Position numbers and translations under genes: made by a program. A stretch of 64,000 nucleotides of DNA from Rhodamnia argentea (taxonomy: Eukaryota > Streptophyta > Magnoliopsida > Myrtales > Myrtaceae): positions 28,382,283-28,446,282 of the forward strand of contig NC_063156.1 of NCBI RefSeq assembly GCF_020921035.1, read 5' to 3'. Numbering within the stretch: position 1 is the stretch's first letter; every line of letters begins with the position of its first letter. This document shows, one piece after another, positions 57,181 through 64,000 of the stretch. Below the pieces are notes generated by a model. It ran no database searches, was not told where the DNA came from, and was given only the letters and a program-made list of their open reading frames with translations.

Positions 57181-59214
57181 TCACAATCCCTTCTCTCTCG
57201 CAGAACTCGGAGAATGAATATACTCAATTGGTTGCACGATCGAATGAATAGCTGTAGTAAACTTAATCCGGCGTTGCTTCTCGTAGGTACAATGCTCACA
57301 TAAGTCCAGCTTCCTTGTCTTCCGAGCCTTTAATAACCCCCTCTCACTCAGCATTGTCGCAACTTCTTCACTCATGTACCCCAATCGCATATGCCATAAC
57401 CGAGAGTCAAAATATGACTCACCCGATGAAACTACAGCAGCTCTTGTCACGGTATCTCCCAATAGACGATAGAGAGTATTCAATTTATTTCCTTTTATCA
57501 TTGTTATGGCACCTTGAGAGATCTTTAATACTCCATTTTCAGCAGTATACTTGCACCCGATATCATTAAGTGTCCCTTTCTTAAGGTTCTTCTCGAGTTC
57601 TGACACATACCTCACGTCCATCAATGTACCAACCACCACATCGTTTATTCGAATCCAAATTGTCCCTATTCCCACAACCTTGCAAGCCGCATTATTTCAT
57701 ATCAGAACTCTCCCACCATCTGTGGTTTGGAAAGTAGTAAACCAATTTTTATGAGGTGTCATATGATAAGGGAACCCCGAATCTAGCACCCATTTGTCTC
57801 CTGACGAAACCGTAGTCACATACAAAACAGCCTCTGCATCGCTGGTGCTTTCATTGATAACATTCACGACACTACTTGTGCTTGTCACCTCTGTTTCTCA
57901 GCTTAGGACAATCTATCACAATGTGCCCCTCCTCGTGACATTCAAAGCACTTCGCGTGTTTTTTAGACTATATATGGCGTGTTTTGACTTGCTTTTACCT
58001 TTGTTGCTACTGGATCCCGATGTTGATCTCTACCTCGAATCACTAGTCCTCGTGCTACACCCTATGCTAGATTGTTATCTTGCAACTTTCTCTATCACTT
58101 TTTAGAGAACAAAGCGGACTTATAACTTTTCCGAGGTAATCGTAGTATGCTCCTGGAGCGGTGAACCGATAAAGTGCTCCCATAACTTTGATAAATAAGC
58201 TATCAATATCATGCCCTATTCTTCATCATCAAATGTCTTGCTGACGTTTTTCATACCTATCACGAGTTTATTAAATCCATCTAGGTAGGTTCCGATAGAC
58301 GTACTTTCAGTATATCCGAACCGAGCATCCTCTTCAAGATATATAAACGATTGTTCAAAACCTTCATTACATAAAGCGTTTGAATTTTTGCCTACAATAT
58401 TGCGCTATTCTTCTCCTCGGCTATCTCTATTAATACCCCATCCGATAACAAACATGATTATACGCCTAGCTTTCCTCATTAGTACATCCTTTTCGGTATC
58501 TTTTATCGTTTTGAGCAACTTATCTTTGCCTTCCAATGCTTCACCCGGACATTGAGTTGTTAATACTGCCTTTATCTTAAGGTTCTATAATCCAAAGTTC
58601 TTCCTCCCGCTAAAATTCTCAATTTTCACTTTCACTCCAGACATAATTGCAATAGCAAAATTCTCATATAATAATCAGACAAGCAAAAGCCCAAATCATA
58701 GTCTAGAAAAAACATAATCGCACGTCCTAATACCAATTGTTTGCAAATATGTCAATGCAAAAATTCAAGGAAATAAATGAGGAATAATAAGAACACTAGA
58801 TATTTAGGTGGTTCGGTCTGAATGTCGGTACCTATATTCAAGAGGAGAGCTAGCAACAAATAATTCACTATAATTAGATAATCAGAGTTATAATCGCTCA
58901 CAACACTCGAGTGTTTCCCACATCTAGATTACACCAAATCCCAAAGTATTTATAACTAAAACAACTCAATTGGATGTAAAACTCACGACACAAATCGCCA
59001 CTGTTCGAGCCCAAGCAAAAGTTTCAAATAGCTGTAACCAAGAGCATGATTGCGTTCTTTTCTTATTTACCGGGCGTCTACTTCTACTCTTTCTGTTTGA
59101 CAATTTAGAAAGGAGAGGGTTTAAGGAAACCCTTCTTTCCTTTTTCTTCATCTAACAAGGACCGTTTTGCCCTGACACGTATATTGAAGAAAAACGTCCA
59201 CTTCTTGGTCAACA
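57181..59214 (-). mobile_element. truncated Ty1/copia retrotransposon (5' LTR, gag, start of pol)
   Basis: Minus-strand order: LTR 59214-58738 (477 bp, TGTTGACC...GCAAACA) with TATA motif TTATAAATA at 58947-58955; primer-site-like TTGGTATTAGGA right after it; then a decayed gag beginning MSGVKVKIENFSGRKNFG near 58644 with several stops. The CCHC zinc knuckle CFECHEEGHIVIDC is at about 57908-57950. The protease active-site region WVLDSGFPYHMT (normal family: DSGA..H) is near 57790. The GAG-pre-integrase segment SRLWHMRLGYMSEEV and CEHC lie in 57181-57460. The similarity ends after IVQPIEYIHS, so integrase core, reverse transcriptase, RNase H and 3' LTR are absent. Stops, frameshifts and the altered catalytic surroundings show that the copy is dead. 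Confidence 0.85.
58738..59214 (-). repeat. copia 5' LTR
   Basis: Begins TGTTGACCAAG and ends TTTGCAAACA on the minus strand, immediately before the primer-site-like sequence, with an internal TATA box. No second LTR was found in the window, so LTR identity cannot be compared. Confidence 0.65.
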
Positions 59215-59737
59215 GATTAGGGATTTGATATTATCTCCAAAAGGATATTAAAAACATAAAATATCCTCTGGCAAAAAAGAAAAAATCCAAGACCACAAAA
59301 TTTCAAAATGGTAATTGCTTCAATTTCCACAGTTCCTCTTGTTTACTACCCCTATCTTGCGGCATTCCGAGCACGCCACGACATGAGAGAGATACGAGGA
59401 GATGCGGAGTAGCAGCTGCAGGTGCTGCCGTGGAGCCCCTTCCAGCTATCAAAGAGAACGTCCAGAGGGTTATGTTTTACGTTTGAATGTTCACTTTCAA
59501 ATATCAAATTTCGAAATTCTTTTCTTTGTTACAAGACCTTTGAACCTCACTTAAATTCTTGCTGAATATGTGATTTCAGATGCATTAGAGTCATTGGACA
59601 ATGTAAAAACCAAGTCATCTGTTCATTCTTCATATGCTAATCTTGTGGTCCGGATGCATCCGGTGTTCAAGACATAATTTAATAAAAACGACCTTGTGTT
59701 CTTTGAGGAAGTTTAAGAAACTTGGGGTTCCCGTTTG

Positions 59738-59846
59738 AGAACAGGTGGTATTTTTGAAGTTATGCAAGTATGCTTGCTTAGATTGCTTCAGCAGAACAGG
59801 TGGTATTTTTGAAGTTATGCAAGTATGCTTGCTTAGATTGCTTAGA
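59738..59846. repeat. 55-bp tandem duplication
   Basis: The unit starting 'agaacaggtggtatttttga' and ending 'cttgcttagattgctt' occurs twice head to tail with a 55-bp period and almost no differences, so the duplication is recent. Confidence 0.9.
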
Positions 59847-59862
59847 CTGCTGAAGTGAAATA

Positions 59863-60220
59863 TGAAAGGTGTATTCTATATAATTTTTCGTCTTGAGATC
59901 GAGACCGTGTGTCAACTATCGCAGAGAGAGATATTTAGATAGAAAAGTTTTGGAAGAGAATAGATTGTATTGCTTTAAGTGTTAGATGGATATAAATGAG
60001 AGGAGGGCACCCCTATTTATACTAGAGTCCCTCTCGTAACAACCGTTGATTCCATCCAAATCTAATGGTGGAGATTGTATCTCCTCATCTACCAACTATC
60101 GATATTTACGACAAGAATGCTCTAGAACATGATATGTTTATCGTATCATCCGTTTCTTTAAATGTTCCAGAGGGCTCAAGAAAACCCTAAAGACTAAGAC
60201 ACTTCAGGCCTTATTGTTCA
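59863..60220 (-). repeat. LTR-like segment (possible solo LTR)
   Basis: On the minus strand it starts TGAACAATAAGG and ends ACACCTTTCA. A strong TATA context TATAAATAGGGG lies at about 60016-60030 and a typical retroelement leader (CAATACAATCTATTCTCTTCC) follows. No matching flanking 5-bp duplication was found, so the borders are tentative. Confidence 0.4.
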
Positions 60221-61101
60221 TCCAGGGTAGGTTTTCGATCGATCGATTCATGAAACCTCCGGTTCGTGACGCCTGCATGGGAGGCTTCATTGGCTCAGTG
60301 TTCCTCCCCCAAGCAAAAAGTTTGGTGACACTCATAAGCATTGACGAATTAGTGGACGACTATAGTTTTAATAGTTTGTGTGATACTTATTTTGTTGACG
60401 CTAGAACTGCCTTCACAAAATCTCTTACATTTTTATCCCATAAAATTTCTAGCTTTTTCTCTTTTGATTAGTATCACGTGATACAAATCTAAAGTATCGA
60501 TTTCATTTCATCTCCATCTATGGGTGTTTTCTAGTGCTCTACCGCATCGAAGAATTGATGTTATCTTAGTTGAGCATGTATCTCATATGCTTAAGATTTT
60601 GAACGAATATGGATCTAATTGAATATGTTCACGTATTATGAGTTGAGCATAGATAAAGTAGCAAGTTTGAATGATATGGCAAACATTGCTGCTCATGCAA
60701 TTTCTTTACTAGTATGCAGTGCTAATGAGTTTGAAAAATATCATGAATTTTCTTTTTTCAAATCAATATTGACCGTGTCACGTAGGATGGTCGGTATCCA
60801 CGTGAGTGATTTTCAGCTAAAATTAGTCTAATGAAATTCGTATGAATACAAAAGGTTTGGTCGAATCATAGGCGAGGCAAGCATTTTGTAGCAGTTTCTA
60901 CGTAAGAGATATCAACGAACCATTGAAATCTAATTTCTAGTGATGATTAATCCCCGAGAATCGGACCGTAGAAATTCCCAAGTGAAGTCCACCGTGGAGT
61001 GTGGAGTAGAGCACGACCAAATCAGTCAACAGAACGACCGCCCCGGGAGCGAGGAGGAGCCGCCACAGCAGACAACCACCCAAGCGATCGCGAGCGAAGA
61101 C

Positions 61102-64000
61102 ATGGCCATGGCCGCCACCTCCACCACGACTCTCCCTTCGAGCCCCGCTTCCCGCATTCCCTCAGCCTCCGTAAAACCCTTCTCGTTCTTCTCGCCCTCT
61201 CCCGATTCGTCCCCTCCTCAGTTCGGTCTCCTCCGTGCCAGAATCCCCCTCTGGAACCCTCGGCTCTCGATCTCCGCCGCCGCCTCCATGAGCGTGCGGG
61301 CTCCGGAGAGGAGCTCGCCTCCGTCGTCCTTCCTCGACCGCCGGGAGAGCGGTTTCCTCCATTTCGTAAAGTACCACGGCCTCGGCAACGACTTCATCTT
61401 GGTTAGGTTTTTCATTCGGTCTCTCCGGTGTTTCTCTTCTTAATTGTGGAAAATGCCGGAATGTCGGAGTCTCTTTGATTGCCTGGTCGAGCCGGCGTCG
61501 TTTGTACTTTAGCTGGTTCCTTTAGAGGTTGGGAAATGATATCCAGAGGAATGCCTGATCGGTACCAATCAAATTCAACACACAATGCACGGGCTTTCGT
61601 GTTTCTGGGCTGTAGTAATAGTTGGACTTATCATATATTGAGTTTGGATCGATCAAAATGTTTTCTTAGGAGGGTATTCCTATCATATTTCACATGTACT
61701 CTTGTGTGGTATTGAATAGTGATCCGTCTTTTAGGTTGATAATAGGAACTCTTCGGAGCCTCGAGTTACTCCGGAGCAAGCAGTGAAGCTGTGCGATCGT
61801 AACTTTGGGATAGGTGCTGATGGAGTGATTTTCGCCATGCCCGGGATTAATGGTACCGACTACACTATGAGGATTTTTAATTCCGATGGTAGTGAGCCTG
61901 AGGTGATACTGAACTCTTTTGTGCTTTAATCCATCAATATCAGGATGTTTATTGGTTCTACATTCCCTTTCTTGAGTTCTTCCAGATGTGTGGTAATGGA
62001 GTGCGATGCTTCGCTCGATTCATAGCTGAGCTTGAAGATCTAAGTGGAAGACAACGGTAATTGAAATTGCTTGTTGGGCTGTGGATACTTTTCCTGTGTA
62101 TTTCTCCCTGCCATATGGAATTTTCATCTATCCACTTATTTTTCACACTTCTTGATATTACTCTGCGGCAAGTGCTATCACTAATTTACTGAAATAAACT
62201 TTTAATGAGTCATTGAGATGTTTTAATTGTAAGTGAGAATCAGTTCTTGCCAAGGAATTAGCAGAAAGGGTGAGCTTTATTGGCTATGTTATTTTGGATG
62301 AACCTGATTGAACTCTCTCTGGTATTCTGATTTTTAACTCTTTTCGCTGTTTCATCGCATTTGGCAGTTTTACCGTGCACACTGGTGCTGGTCTAATTGT
62401 TCCAGAGATTCAAGATGATGGGAAGGTAATTTATATGATCAATTTTTCTTTATGCTGCATCTTAGTACTTCATTGGTATTTCTCAACTGCTGTTGTAAAT
62501 GTTATTGCTTCAAAAGGATCTGGGTATGGAATGGGGAAATACATTATGTAGTTAGACTCGGATCAACGAAGTTCCTGTTGCAACTGTCTGCTCTTTGTAA
62601 ATTGTACCATGTGATCAGCGACACTTTCGTATTTGGTTTTAATATGACCTTTTATGTCCAGGTTACGGTTGATATGGGGGAACCGATACTCAAAGCTTCT
62701 GATGTGCCCACAAAATTATTGCCAAACAAAGACCACTCTGTGGTCAAATCCGAACTAAAAGTGGATGGACTAACCTGGAATGTGACATGTGTTAGCATGG
62801 GAAATCCCCACTGTGTCACCTTTGGTGCGAAAGGAGAACAGGTGATTTTTGGGACAAGATATTATGTTTCTCATTGTATTGGTAATATTCTCTGGTGTCA
62901 TATCTTAATTTGCAGTATAATAATTACTGTGTGACACTTTTTACTTGCAAGAACTATATGCTCAACATCATTCCTATGTCATCTATAGCTCATCTTGGAG
63001 TATGTTGTTTGGCAGAATTTGCAGGTTGACAAACTAAACTTGGCTGAAATAGGTCCAAAATTTGAGCATCATGAGATGTTTCCTGCAAGAACGAACACAG
63101 GTTAGTCCTTTATGGAACTGACTACTACATTTGCAGCTGCATGGAATTGCCCTTCTCCAATCCAGTTATACTCTGGTTTCCAGACAGATCTAACTAATGT
63201 CGTTGCTATAATCTTTTTGTACCATCAGAATTAATGCTGCCAATCCCCATTGCAGTTGGATACTTACCCTCATACTTTCACATTTGATAAGGACTAGAAG
63301 ATTCTCAAGTGTTGTCATACTGTGACATATATGTTATCTGCACTTGCCACATTGCCCTTTGTTTATATGCTAGATTTCACAGGACACTGGAAAGCTGGTT
63401 CTGCGAATATTTTCATACTTTAAATACTGCAAGCAGCTTATCATTTATGGGACTTCCAGTGTCATTTCTGGTTGGATTCTCAAGCTTTAGTCAACATGGG
63501 TTTCATTTAGTTTTATCCCTGTGATGTTTGAGTCTCCATCTTTCTGCGTGGGCATTTCAACATCAGATTGGATTGCACATGATTGCGACAGGAACTCTGG
63601 TTTACATGATGGCGATGAAAGAGGATGGCCTTTTGGTTTTCCCCTTCCAAGCCCCTGCTTTCTCTATTCAGGATTGGCTGTTTCTGTGCATACTATGTTC
63701 TTTTCCATTTGGAGATCTCATTAATGACTGCAAATGTATTTCATTGCAGAATTTGTGCAAGTTCTCTCTCCTTCACACCTGAAAATGCGTGTTTGGGAAC
63801 GTGGGGCTGGTTAGTGCCTATGGCAATCATTTTTATGATCCACTCCATACTATGTGTCAAGAGAATCATATGTGAATATGGTTAAGATGATTATGCCCTC
63901 TTTCTTTCATTTTCCTGAGCAAAAACTTATGTAAGCATGCTTGGATGCAGGAGCAACCCTAGCTTGTGGTACAGGGGCATGTGCTGTGGTTGTTGCAGCA
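61102..64000 (+). CDS. DAPF: diaminopimelate epimerase, plastid (5' part, runs off window)
   Basis: Catalyses interconversion of LL- and meso-diaminopimelate, the penultimate step of lysine synthesis in plastids (EC 5.1.1.7). Exons: 61102-61401, 61735-61902, 61986-62056, 62368-62425, 62662-62841, 63016-63100, 63750-63809 and 63951 to the window end. All introns are GT-AG and phases fit, encoding the first 324 residues. Residues 1-80 are a Ser/Ala/Pro-rich transit peptide. The enzyme begins [18 protein letters not shown]. Catalytic Cys158 is in MCGNGVRC and Cys313 in [21 protein letters not shown] and PARTNTEFVQVL are also conserved. The ATG at 61102 ([10 protein letters not shown]) is chosen over the in-frame 60940 one because it starts a normal transit peptide. 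For exon 6 the acceptor before AATTTGCAG is used, giving NLQVDKLN. The rest of the gene (last ~40 residues) lies beyond the window. Confidence 0.95.

Larger units (their letters stand above)
59215..61101. other. intergenic with LTR-like unit and short tandem duplication; dapF 5' flank
   Basis: A 55-bp unit is duplicated in tandem at 59738-59846. An LTR-like segment in minus orientation lies at 59863-60220. The ORFs at 60214-60471 and 60619-60831 have no recognisable domain. From about 60940 the sequence becomes the GC-rich 5' UTR of the epimerase gene. Confidence 0.4.

Noticed and set aside
60940-61101. Upstream in-frame ATG of the epimerase ORF
   Set aside because: The extra 54 residues are hydrophilic and unlike a transit peptide; the ATG at 61102 starts a normal one.
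1-64000. A new multi-gene defence or biosynthetic system
   Set aside because: The recognisable genes are unrelated single plant genes with no shared orientation, spacing or pathway; no cluster logic is visible.

Overview
This is a plant nuclear genome segment, most likely from a woody dicot. Genes are split by GT-AG introns with AT-rich intron sequence. The gene families are plant-type: an ITN1-like ankyrin/PGG protein, EXO70, a TRM protein, a NaKR-type metal-binding protein, plastid diaminopimelate epimerase and a U6 snRNA locus with a plant Pol III promoter. Most of the remaining DNA is non-autonomous transposon sequence. I cannot name the species. Repeat cores rich in 'gccgagcgaggc'-like words remind me of Myrtaceae genomes, but that is only an impression.

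Layout. 0.6-1.9 kb (minus): a seven-transmembrane GPR107/CAND-type protein. 3.4-6.1 kb (minus): a three-exon ankyrin-repeat membrane protein. 7.4-22.2 kb: a repeat-rich desert. It holds a Pack-MULE carrying part of a DUF1645-like gene (14.5-15.7 kb), a retroposed element with a 16-bp target duplication (18.8-19.6 kb) and a three-level nest of elements whose innermost layer is a complete 517-bp TRIM retrotransposon (20.6-22.2 kb). 22.8-24.7 kb (minus): an intronless EXO70. 25-30.5 kb: repeats plus a U6 snRNA locus at 29.05 kb. 30.6-31.8 kb (plus): a three-exon NaKR-like HMA protein. 32.5-37.6 kb (minus): a five-exon TRM/DUF4378 protein. 38-52 kb: a second desert. It contains several small MULE-like elements and a 2.5-kb Pack-MULE carrying a PEPC-kinase-like fragment, which is itself split by a 1.2-kb nearly perfect palindromic MULE. 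52.2-52.7 kb (minus): a three-exon gene for a 92-aa protein with a plant-specific domain of unknown function, below three ACGTG boxes. 54-60 kb: a MULE-like element, a truncated Ty1/copia element and LTR-like sequence. 61.1-64.0 kb (plus): the first eight exons of plastid diaminopimelate epimerase, running off the window end.

The genes do not form a shared pathway; they are independent transcription units, as usual in plants. What unites the window is transposon structure. At least nine non-autonomous elements have long terminal inverted repeats, and most are flanked by recognisable 9-bp target duplications (Mutator superfamily), yet I saw no transposase. Two of them carry captured host-gene fragments. 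I found no convincing new multi-gene system. The most unusual items are the nested and palindromic MULEs, the capture-prone element family, and a U6 copy with an altered ACAGAGA box but a good promoter.
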